From assembly GCF_022581195.2 (NCBI RefSeq), contig NC_061453.1, forward strand, positions 13,286,001-13,350,000: a stretch of 64,000 bases of DNA, in the 5' to 3' direction. The notes beneath the pieces are model-generated. The model was not told where the DNA came from. It searched no databases and saw only the letters and a list, made by a program, of their open reading frames with translations. Shown piece after piece: positions 46,110 to 55,761 of the stretch. The translations under genes were made by a program, and so were the position numbers. The stretch is from Helicoverpa zea (Eukaryota; Arthropoda; Insecta; Lepidoptera; Noctuidae). Every line of letters starts with the position of its first letter. Within the stretch, counting starts at the first letter, position 1.

Positions 46110-46480
46110 AACGTGTGGCACTCGGGGACTGCCGCGGTAAAGCTATTGCATAGCATTCTGTATTAACTTATGCAATTACAATTATTTATTTTTCACAAAC
46201 AGCTGATTATGTATTCGTCCAATTTCGGAGCAGCTCGTCTCGATTCGGGCGAGTTCCGTAAAGTCGTACGATACGTCTAATCGCACGACACACAGCGCCG
46301 TGTCGAAGACTGCCGAACTGACACGACATTAGACGATGCACGGCCTTCAAGCCACACCTCCGTGACCGTCGGAGTGGGGAGCGTGAGGTTTTTTCGTTAC
46401 GGAATTTCTGGATTTGGTCCCCGCGCTCAAGGCCTGCGATAGAAGCTATGCAATAGCTTAAAAAATATCTTATAATAAAA
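46110..46480. repeat. GC-rich block with 14-bp inverted repeat
   Basis: AGCTATTGCATAGC (46142-46155) is inverted exactly at 46446-46459. Between them the minus strand has an open, Arg-rich frame (CGGLKAVHRLMSCQFGSL-like) with GC content well above its surroundings. It looks like a dispersed repeat or an RNA-derived insertion rather than a gene, but I have no second copy here to confirm. Confidence 0.35.
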
Positions 46481-46883
46481 TTTGCCATGATTTCAAACAA
46501 TTTCAAATATTATGTATCTACAAAAGAGGATCCGAAAGGATATTACACTGTTTATGTCCGTAAAACACAGGCCTAATAGAATTCAATATTTCGATAAACC
46601 GTTTCATCAATAACAAAGAGACTAACCACTTCTGCATAGGTGGTTAAATATTACAAAGAATTATTTTTTTTTTTTCACACCGTATTGACGCAATGGCTTC
46701 GCGCTCACCTCTAGTGGTGAAACTTAAAACCTGTGTAAAACGTTACTAAAAGTTTTTCATACAATACACGTCAAAAATTAACCAAAAAACTATGTAACAT
46801 GGTAACAGTATTGAAATTGTCTTACACAGTTTTTAAGTTGCAAATTATTAACACAGAAGGCGTCCTTCATAATATTATCGCCA

Positions 46884-46889
46884 TTTATT
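46884..46889 (-). terminator. Polyadenylation signal of the proximal SLC6-like gene
   Basis: AATAAA on the minus strand 16 nt past the TAA stop. Confidence 0.45.
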
Positions 46890-46904
46890 TTCACTAAAAT
46901 AATA

Positions 46905-49900
46905 TTATTGCATTTTAGATTTGGCATCTTTGTAGGCTCCAAATCCGACCGCCTTGCTGACCGTTGACCTTCTCTGTACGTCATAACGGACATCCACTTT
47001 GAACACCTTGGTTTCTCTCTTGGACAGAAGATATCGGCTCAACAGTCTTGGTACTTCAGAACCTATGTACTGTAATAATTAAAAAATTGTGCTAGAGTTT
47101 TTAGTCGTCCACGTTCAGAATGCAATGATAAACTGATGATATTGGGAAACGATCAAAATTATTTATTATTCGTTTACTATCTATTATCAAAATTATTTAA
47201 ACCAAGCTTGAACCAGGCTAAAGGTTAAAGTATAATCTATAACCAATGAAAACCTAGTTGGGAGTTTATCTGACTTATGTACATCAAATCCAGTAGCAGT
47301 AGATAGTTGATGGAGAACAGGCTTTTCAAGAAATCAAAGATGCAGGTGACAAAATTAGGTTGAAAATAACTACATACGTATCGTGAATCAAATTGCTTTC
47401 TTAGTTGTCTCACTGAAAAGTCACGTGGTCCCCATTTTGGGATCGGGCGGAATATATAGTTCCAAGTCTGGAAATAACAGAGATTATTGAATTTCAAAAA
47501 AAAAATCGTTTTGGGGGCAGTCGTTTGTAAATTACCGAGGTTCAAAAAGAGCTGTTGTGCCGCCAAGTTTGAATAAAGGATGTTGGATTTCATACATTTA
47601 TTGCCGCAACTCTGTATATTTCTTTTCGCACGTCAGGTCTAAATTATGGTACCTAGATAACATAGGAAGGGTTTTTTTACCGTTCTATGTATAACAAGAT
47701 ATTTGTATATCATGTAGAATACTCCCAATATAATGGGTAGGACCATGAGAAACCAGGACCAGACATAATGCCTGTTCAACTGTCCCACTGGTGCCGCTGA
47801 CATCGCCTTCCACATTGAGCTGAACATTAGGTATAGTTTTAGCTGAAAAACAGAACAATAAATATTAAAACAAAGGTTTTTGGCAAACTATTATATAGCT
47901 CATGTAGAAAAAGATAAATAAGTAATTGATTGTAGTGAGAGACCATCAATGCTATATCATGAGTTCCTTCTGTTGGAAGGACGTTAAATTCTAGGTCCCA
48001 GCTGCGATTTTTACATTCTCAATTTTCTTTGATAAGAAGTTGTTATTAGTCATCAGAAGCCAGAAGAATAAAAACCAAGTCTATCAAGGCTTATCGGCTC
48101 TATACGGGTAATCTATAAGGGTTGCGCGGATAACTAAGTTCAGGATATCAGTAGAGCAAATACGCTGCATCTAAACAACCTATCTCATTATACTCCCAAA
48201 AAGGGCTAAGCAGATGAAGATAATTAAATAGACTTACCGCATAATACACAGGGACTAGTTTTATGCTTAGAATTCTCAATCGTGTAGGAGGGGCCCCGTA
48301 ATGGAACGTAAAATCATCAACAAGTCTTGATATCGGGTACACTAGATAAAGAAATAGAACTTCTGCCAAAGATACTATGCCTTTGCCGTACACCCATAAA
48401 ATTGCGCGAGTCTGCAAAAAATTGGTATGATCAAGTAAAAAAAAAATTGCCAAAATTGCCAAAAAAAATTTACAAATTTTGAAATTGAAAAGTTATCTAA
48501 ATGATTGATGATGTCATATCTTGCTAGCTTATTGTAGGTCATGGCGGCTGTTCTCAGATAGACCTGAAAAGCAGCCAGCTGGGCATAATAGTGCAAAAAG
48601 CAATTGCGCATACACAGGTGCACTTACTATTCCTTCACTCTCACAGCCCGATGGGACGGAAATCTGACACAACCGGAGAGAGACCGGTCACAAAACTGAC
48701 ATTAACGTTCTCTCTGATGAACTATGATAGATTAAAGTATGCTCGAAACATTGATTGAAAAATATGTTAATTTTCAATAAAAGAGTAATAATTACATCGA
48801 TAGAAATAGTGCAGTACAAAACAAGTCCCAATATATATGACACGGTTGCTATCATCCACTTTTTTACTCGTGGCCACTCGTAATTAATCGTTTCCATAAC
48901 ACACAAGTTTGTTACACCCTGTAATATAACAATGACATTGAAATTATTTTTTTTTTCTAAAGCTTCTCTACGAATTTAGACATAAAAATAGTGGTCAAAT
49001 AACAATAATTCCTGGAAAGAGAGAAAATAGACATTTGATAACAAATTATCAAATGTCTATTTTGACCGGACTATAATTGAATACTGAATTTTGATGCTGG
49101 ACTCAATTCTATCCAAAAAGAAAGAAAAGTGCCGAATCATGTTGCTAACGGACAATAATTTTATGAACTATTTTATATATGATGATTTTCACCTTATGTC
49201 ATCCGCTTTAACTTCCGAAAAGCAATAAAAACGGAACATGTCTTATATATTAAAAAATACTCACAATCATAAACATTTCTGTGAACATGTTAAAATTCAT
49301 GTAAAATACGCTAAATATATCACCGAGAATGAAATCCGTCCACAACATGGGCCAATAGTAGAACCAAGAATGTTCATCTGAAAAAAAATATTTGGTTATT
49401 CATAAAAAATGCCTATTTGTTTATGATCCAATTACGTTACGACAGAAGATGGGTAATGTCTACTCGTACTGTGAATACCCACAATTCGGACCCATCGATC
49501 TAGCATTTCTATGACTAACACTATGGCTAGTAACTAGTATATAATCTGTGCTATGGCTGCTAAGCTCTTCAAAAGGGTAACTACTGCTCTGGAACACAAA
49601 AGTCTCCAGAAGAAACATGGGTGGGTTCTTTTAAGGTACTGACGAGCAGGAAGGATTCATGGTTTCCAGCCAACCAAAAAAGTAGCTTATCTGCTAATGA
49701 ATAAGATGCAAAACTCACTAAAGCCAGAAAAGGGCATCGTAGTATGAACCAATTCCTCGCAATGTTGCTTAACCCTGGATACCAGTAAGGCTCTGAATAT
49801 ATAAGTTAACGCGTTGGATATCATCATCACGGAACTGTCAGCTGCTGGGTCAATCTGCAAACAACACACACACCTAAGAATTGGTATACTAGTCTTTCTG

Positions 49901-52900
49901 CGGTTTCACTCACGTCAATCATAATTGTAGTCGTCATCTTGAATGATGAATACAATGTTCTGATTAACTTTTTTATTAACTTGAAAGATAATGAGGTTAG
50001 GACAAGAAAAACATTGCTGGTAAATGTAAAATTGCCTTGAATAATTTAGGCATACTCCCATAAATTGTTTATACACATATTACGCGTCTCTGCCTATTCA
50101 AATTCACTGATATATATGGAGGATAAGCTGGTTTGCAATAAATTACCTCTTGAGAACTTCTTGATACTAGAATATGGATAACCGAAGGTGCCGTCATTGA
50201 TTCCGCAAGCATTTCTAGATCACCCGCCTGTCAATAAAAAAGGTTTTTTTTTCTTTCAACAAACCTTCTATTATTATTATCAAAGAATAAGGCTGTAACA
50301 CTGCTAAAGTCGAAAAAACACAATCAAAATTATAAAATACGTGAACTTCAATATTTCAAATAAGTAGGTAATGCAGTTACATGATACTAACATTTTTACA
50401 CGTTGTATTTTCCTCGTTTCATGCACATACATGGGATAAACGAAAAAGTAATATGTTTGTAACGGGTTGTTACCTAAAACGATCCAATAAAATTATAACC
50501 TAGTAACAATTTAAGTGTATTTACCCAAAGTGACTGTTCTGCCTCCACAGATAGTCTGGTCACACCATATTTTATCTCTGCACCTGGCTTGTCATACGGG
50601 ATAGGAGGGTTTATCTCAGAATGGTATCCAGTGGCATAATGCATATACAATAAATATACAAACAATACTATGTCCACATAGTTGACGCCCCATTGACAGT
50701 AGTGCAAGATCTGAAAATGTAATGTTATTACTTGAATATATAAAAGCCCTTTTCCCGCGGTTTTAGTTCTGTCCCGTAGGAATTAATACCCGTACCGGGA
50801 TAAAATTTAACTAATCTTACTTGGAAAGAGTGTAGCTGTCCAATAGTGAAAGATTTTTTCAAATCGGTTCAATAGTTTCAGAGCCTTTAGGGCACAAACA
50901 AACAAAAAAAATGTTTCCTTTTTATTATATTATTAGTACACCGTATAGATTAGGTCGAAACACTGACGAATAATGTATAATTTTCAGTCAAAGATTTATT
51001 TGGAATAATTCAAATGTAAGATTTCTTAAAACTATCGCTACAAATGGAGATCTAAGGGGGACGCCTATGTTCAGCAGTGGACGTCCTATGGCTGAGATGA
51101 TGATGATGATCGCTAAAAATTAAAATGTAAGTAAAAATACCTTCCAATAAGAGGCCTTCCAAGCAAGCAGAGGCAACAAATGCACGGCAAGCCACGACAA
51201 TACAAAAATCGAAATATTCCATGTCGACGTAATATAAGTCACCAAGTCTCTGAAATAAATGTCATTTTAGTTTCATCTTTTAAAGTAATATAAATCTTTT
51301 CTCACGGATTCCGCTGAGTACCAGTATTTAACTGACTGCCTGTCTGTACATATCAACCCAGTTACCTGGGCAACTTGATACCCTAATGAGACTGTATGTC
51401 AGACTGGCTTCTGATTACCCATAGCAAAAATAGCGGCTATAGTTGGAATTGCAAATAAGTCAGAAGAATATATTCATTACTGTCAATATTGCTTAGAGTG
51501 CTTCTACATAGTGCATGTAGCTGGAGCAAGTTAACATGCGCAAGTGACAACAAGAGCACGCGGGTGGGTATTTTGCTTTGGTACATGTGCGAGTAGCTGT
51601 TTTGCAAATACATCTGCGCATGTGTCTCAACACGCGCAAGCTACTCGTACCGTGTAGATGTACCCTTATTGCTTACCTGTAGTATTCTAGTTGCGATACT
51701 TGGAAATATTCGCCAGTATCTTGATGAACGTAAAACATCTCGTACTGATAATGAGTCTTATTTATGAAGAGTGTGGAAAATTCTTTCAACTCATAGCAAT
51801 GTACTGTAAGATTGTACATTGGATCGAAGTACACTCTGCCTTTTTGACACCTGTAATTAAAAGTAAGGAACATTTCAACTGGTTCAATAAAAAAATATGC
51901 ATTTTGTTAGGGTGCGTCTACACGGTGCATGTAGCTGGAGCAAGTAAACATGCGCAAGTGACAAGAGCACGCGGGTGGGTATTTTGGTTTGGTACATGCG
52001 CGAGTCGCTGGACCCGCACGTTTTTAAAATACATGTAACCCGCGCATTTGCCTCAATATGCGCAAGCTACTTGCACCGTGTAGATGCACCCTTAATTTTG
52101 TCACTCAGTAAGAAAAAGCCACACAACAAAATAGTAATTTTTTTTATGTACAAAGAAATGTGTTTAACTTAAGAAGTATTACCTATTCCAAGGGTTCTTC
52201 GCTACTAAACCATAGAAGGTGTAAAAACCCATTACTACTGTCAAATCTGTTAAAAATAGAACCTCCAGAAATCCAACTATGGCGAATAAGAATTTCATTC
52301 CTGAAAAAAATATTCGGAAATAAAATTATGATATGAAGTAGAAGTGGTATATGTCCGAGCATAACTCTGATGATATCAAAGATGATGATTATTTATTTAT
52401 TTATTTAAATTAGGCATCTAAGGCCCATAGATAATACTATACATAAATATAATAACGTTAAATCATACACTTATACATATTTTATATAAAAATTTGGTTA
52501 AAACATGTAGGAAAGCGGAGGTATAGCTTATCGTAAGCTAAAAATAATATAACCTACCCTAAACTGCTGATTTTCCAGCTTATTAATTATATTGTGATAT
52601 CGAGACTTCTGGCTTGTTTGTATACTCGTATGGCTAGTACTTTGAACGCACTATTCTCAAGCAAAATAAAATCTATACTAATATTATAAAGTTTAAGAGT
52701 TTGTTTGCTTTTTTCAAATCGGCCGCTTTCTTAGTACGTAAGGGAGCATATAATAAAGTACATAAGTGAGTACATAAGAGAGTATATAATAAAGTATATA
52801 AGTGAGTATATAAGAGAGTATATAATAAAGTACATAAGTGAGTACATAAGAGAGTATATAATAAAGTACATAAGTGAGTACATAAGTGAGTACATAAGAG

Positions 52901-54582
52901 TGTATATAATAAAGTATATAAATTAGTACATAAGAGAGTATATAATAAAGTATATGATTATTTGTTATAATTACAGTTTGTAGGCTTCGCATCCGACCCA
53001 TACACAGATTCTACAGTGGCTTCTACTGAAACTACTGATGTAAGTCATCATATCATCCGCCTAGCCTCTTTAGATCCAATTTGAAAAATTATTTCAGTGT
53101 TAGGTAGCGCAATTATCGAGGAAGGCTACCAAGTTATCCGAGTTCGTGCAGAGGTTCCCACGGGATGCGTGTGAAACCGCTGGCAGAAGCTAGTTAAGTA
53201 TAAAAACACAGCACATACCAAAACAGATAGGCACCATCTTAACAATAAACAGGTGTTCTTCGGGCGCGTACGCAGCGAGGAAGAAGTGAACAAAGTAATG
53301 AGGCAAGCTCTTGAAGAACACGTTGAAAGAATACAACCAGAGGAAACTGAAAATCATAAATAATTAATAATAAATGTCGGGACAACTTTTTCATATGCGG
53401 TTGGTTAGCCCCATGGTAAGTTATTAATTAACTTGTTTTAAGGGTGCTAACACAACTGATAAACTACATATAGCTTCATGTAGGTATACTGATTTATAAA
53501 TACATATTAAACAACCAGTTCACGGTCAACAACCATGACCAATCACATAAATGTCGACCGAACCGGGAATCGAACCCTAAACCTCAGGTTCGGCAGTCCG
53601 GAGTGGTGACCATTGAGCAATGAAACGATATAAATAGAAGAATATGGAAGAAGAAAACATGCCCCGCCAAACCCAAAGTAAAATTGAGATAAAGACAGAA
53701 GGATGATGAAATATTACCTGTTTATGTTGCTATGTTGTGTCGCAACAATCTCACATTTCGATTGCGATGAAGTTACAGCCCTGAAGTACGATAACCTTTG
53801 ACATTTCGTCGAATTTATCAGAGGACGCTCAGACGGCAGCTCTTTCTGTAATTATAACAAAATAAAAGGAAATTTTGTTATGCTAAAATACTCTTTTGAA
53901 CGCCTGCATAAGGTCTACATTTTAGAGTCACCGGTCCTCCTACGGACTGGTAAAATTCTGCGTGATTTAATAAGTTTTGTATCGTTTTAACGTGTTTGAA
54001 AGAAACATCAGATTGTTCTGAACAAATTTAAGCTATTAACTGAATCGAATACATATAGTAGATGCTACGTAAAAAATCCTATAAATGAGCGGGCTATTTA
54101 ACAATGACAAAATTTTTGATATCGGACCAGTATCTTCTGAAATAAGCGCGTTCAATCAAACCAACCAACGCTTTTAGCTTTTTAACACGGTTATATTAGC
54201 TTTACTGGTAACTGACTATAATAATATGTAGGTATCTAAGAAAATCTTGGAATCTTAATTTGAACCACTTCTCTGTCTTCCATTAGGCTGAAATTTTGCA
54301 CACGCTCTGAGTTCTGATTACAATACCTGACTAGCGTGTTTTTTAGTGGCGTGCACTTGGAGAGGCCTATGTCCAGCAGTGGACTGCGATAGGCTGATGA
54401 TGATGATGTGTTTTTTAGTTCTTAAAACTATTAATTAATTTGGTATAGATACAAACCCTTTGAACCAAGTTCAAATGAAATTTAGGGTCTTCGTATTTAA
54501 CACCAGTACCTAGAGACAACAGGCTCTCCGTATCAAAGTCCATGGTAGGGGCCTCAAGCGGCTTCCCACGTAAGTTATCCAT
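46905..54582 (-). CDS. Proximal SLC6-like (sodium neurotransmitter symporter fold) protein, 15 exons, 665 aa
   Basis: Exons (minus): 54582-54457, 53845-53718, 53346-53219, 52300-52183, 51850-51677, 51249-51141, 50710-50525, 50227-50147, 49854-49719, 49377-49265, 48918-48796, 48411-48238, 47842-47696, 47467-47378, 47069-46905; sum 1998 nt. Exon 13 could instead end at 47681 (15 nt longer) because the donor aligned with the paralogue is a poor GTTATA and GTAAAA follows. SLC6 traits: KNPWNR, two-Cys second extracellular loop with NLT and NKT sequons, SQLEYY, NYEWPRVKKW before TM9, ILWVYGK and RLVDDFTFHYG around TM10-11, WSWFLMVLPIILG in TM12, RPIPKWGPRD after it. TM1 (residues about 65-90) is neither hydrophobic nor GLGNxWRFP-like, and TM6 lacks its glycine hinge. 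Probably a membrane protein, perhaps without classical transport. Confidence 0.85.
47510..47585 (+). repeat. 3'UTR fragment of the CR1/Jockey-like LINE
   Basis: GTTTTGGGGGCAGTCGTTTG, AGGTTCAAAAAGAGCTG and GTTTGAATAAAGGATG match 2950-3020. Intron 13 of the proximal SLC6-like gene. Confidence 0.45.
48628..48720 (-). repeat. S1 SINE fragment
   Basis: CCTTCACTCTCACAGCCCGA, CCGGAGAGAGACCGG and ACATTAACG match reversed S1 blocks. Intron 11 of the proximal SLC6-like gene. Confidence 0.45.
49024..49063. repeat. Perfect 18-bp hairpin in intron 10 of the proximal SLC6-like gene
   Basis: AAAATAGACATTTGATAA at 49024-49041, loop CAAA, and its exact reverse complement at 49046-49063. Confidence 0.85.
50745..50950 (-). 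repeat. Helitron-like repeat fragment
   Basis: CCCGCGGTTTTAGTTCTGTCC, CCGGGATAAAATTTAACTAA and TTTTATTATATTATTAGTAC carry the family order in reverse. Intron 6 of the proximal SLC6-like gene. Confidence 0.45.
51050..51112 (+). repeat. RTE 3' tail fragment
   Basis: GGGGGACGCCTATGTTCAGC AGTGGACGTCC then GATGATGATGATG. Only the last codons and microsatellite tail remain. Intron 6 of the proximal SLC6-like gene. Confidence 0.55.
51303..51430 (-). repeat. S2 SINE fragment
   Basis: ATTCCGCTGAGTACCAGT, GTTACCTGGGCAACTTGATA and GACTGGCTTCTGATTACCC match the S2 body. Intron 5 of the proximal SLC6-like gene. Confidence 0.5.
51496..51665. mobile_element. M1 MITE copy
   Basis: GAGTGCTTCTACATAGTGCA ... 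GTGTAGATGTACCC with TTA at 51493-51495 and 51666-51668. Most diverged of the four copies. Only 11 bp separate its end from exon 5 of the proximal SLC6-like gene. Confidence 0.7.
51910..52091. mobile_element. M1 MITE copy
   Basis: GGGTGCGTCTACACGGTGCA ... GTGTAGATGCACCC, TTA at 51907-51909 and 52092-52094. It sits in intron 4, so two M1 copies flank exon 5 of the proximal SLC6-like gene. Confidence 0.75.
52672..53193 (+). mobile_element. Helitron-like element interrupted by a minisatellite
   Basis: Begins A|TCTATACTAATATTATAAAG and ends GGCAGAAGCTAG|T, as in the 191-bp reference copy at 40988-41178. After about 55 bp it is interrupted by a tandem array (52738-52955), then by about 70 bp of other sequence, and resumes near 53068. 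Intron 3 of the proximal SLC6-like gene. Confidence 0.55.
52738..52955 (+). repeat. Minisatellite of TACATAAGTGAG / TATATAATAAAG units
   Basis: Tandem, partly alternating 12-bp units (GTACATAAGTGA, GTACATAAGAGA, GTATATAATAAA). The complementary frame reads ILYYILSYVLTYV repeats, which is an artefact of the unit length being a multiple of three. Confidence 0.85.
53380..53630 (-). mobile_element. S3 SINE copy
   Basis: Second copy of the family at 40145-40400, with the same order (GTCGGGACA, GGTTGGTTAGCCCCATGGTA, GAACCGGGAATCGAACCC, CGGCAGTCCGG). Intron 2 of the proximal SLC6-like gene, antisense as in the paralogue but in a different intron. Confidence 0.6.
54355..54412 (+). repeat. RTE 3' tail fragment
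   Basis: GGAGAGGCCTATGTCCAGCA GTGGACTGCGATAGGCTGATGATGATGATG. Intron 1 of the proximal SLC6-like gene. Confidence 0.6.
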
Positions 54583-54803
54583 TTTTTGTATCAATTAATA
54601 TTAATTTAATGTTCGTTGTTAATCATTTGATATTAGTTTTCGTTGTGCCGAAGACCTAGGATTCTGAAAATAAAAAAAAAATGAAAATTATGAAACGGCT
54701 AGGACAAAACTTTGGTATTATTTTATTTATTTTATTTTATTTTATTTATTAGGTTCACCAACGAATGTTTACACTAATGCATGAGTACTTATAACTATTA
54801 TAG
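54583..54803. promoter_or_regulatory. Region upstream of the proximal SLC6-like gene
   Basis: About 220 bp between the start codon and a TIR-bounded element. It includes an (TTTTATTTTA)n-like tract at about 54720-54755. No convincing initiator or TATA box was identified; an upstream non-coding exon is possible. Confidence 0.25.
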
Positions 54804-55761
54804 TTCGGCCATTCAGAGAATGCGTTCCTGACACGTCGCGATTGAACTGACGACGTAACTTTGCAATGGCGTTGCAGTTACGATAAAAATATTTTTGCTG
54901 GTTGTTTACCGTTTTAACAATTGAGGAGCATTAAAACAACATTATTATATCAATAATCAATGAATGTTATAATTTTGTGCCAAACTGAGTGTCAAATAAC
55001 TTGGTAAACAATATTTTTCTAAATCTATACTGCGCTATTACAAGGTTATGTCAGCGGTTTATATTTTGTAGTGCTGTGCTAAAAATAACAGGCAAGTATC
55101 GTAATCTGTTCTTATACAGTTATAATATAAAATAATACGTTTTGATTTTCTTTTTAAGAATTGGAAAATAATGGACTATAAGACTTAATTATAACTTTTA
55201 TGAAAAATAAAAATAAAACTATGACCAAACCGCATTTTTATACTTAGATTAAAAATGGTAACCCCAAATGGCGTTATGGGCCGCCATTTTGTGACGCTAA
55301 AACAGTCGTCCGTTGTCGTTTCGTGCGCATAGACCACGTTTTTCAAGTGTTTTCGATCTGTTTTTATTTGATTACCCGGCTTTTGTTAGACCGAGATATC
55401 AGGATTGATTCTGTTATTGATAATAATATAATTATACATGTAGGCGAAGATGATGATGAAGGCACCACCTCCTCAAGCAAATCGGAGTCTGATTAATATT
55501 CTGTTCGCACATTCAATTCAATGTACTTGTAACAAAGAATAAATAAAACAATTTTATTATATGAATATTACCTTTTTTTGGTTTCCACTTAAATAACTAA
55601 AATATAAAACAAATGATTCCGCCAATTTAAAACGAAAATAATCTTAAAATAATGCGGCGGTTCATTTTGAAGGAACGGTAACGAACTCAGTGTTATGTTG
55701 TGCCCATCACTAGTCGTGACTAACTGATAGGTGTCAGGAACGCATTCTCTGAACGGCCGAA
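54804..55761. mobile_element. DNA transposon remnant with 31-bp inverted repeats
   Basis: Left TTCGGCCATTCAGAGAATGC GTTCCTGACAC (54804-54834) pairs with 55731-55761 with one mismatch in 31. The 958-bp interior has a short acidic plus-strand frame ending GEDDDEGTTSSSKSESD at 55495, then AATAAA near 55540, which looks like the last exon of a lost transposase. Possible TATA target duplication, not decisive. Superfamily unassigned. Confidence 0.65.

Larger units (their letters stand above)
45050..46883. other. Spacer between the two SLC6-like genes
   Basis: About 1.9 kb between the start of the distal gene and the stop of the proximal one. Contains a TTA-flanked MITE (45239-45419) and a GC-rich repeat-like block (46110-46480). 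The promoter of the distal gene must lie here or above; I see no convincing TATA box. Confidence 0.45.

Noticed and set aside
52714..53001. Open minus frame encoding ILYYILSYVLTYV repeats, looking like a membrane protein
   Set aside because: It is the complement of a 12-bp minisatellite inside a Helitron-like element; a unit length divisible by three keeps the frame open.
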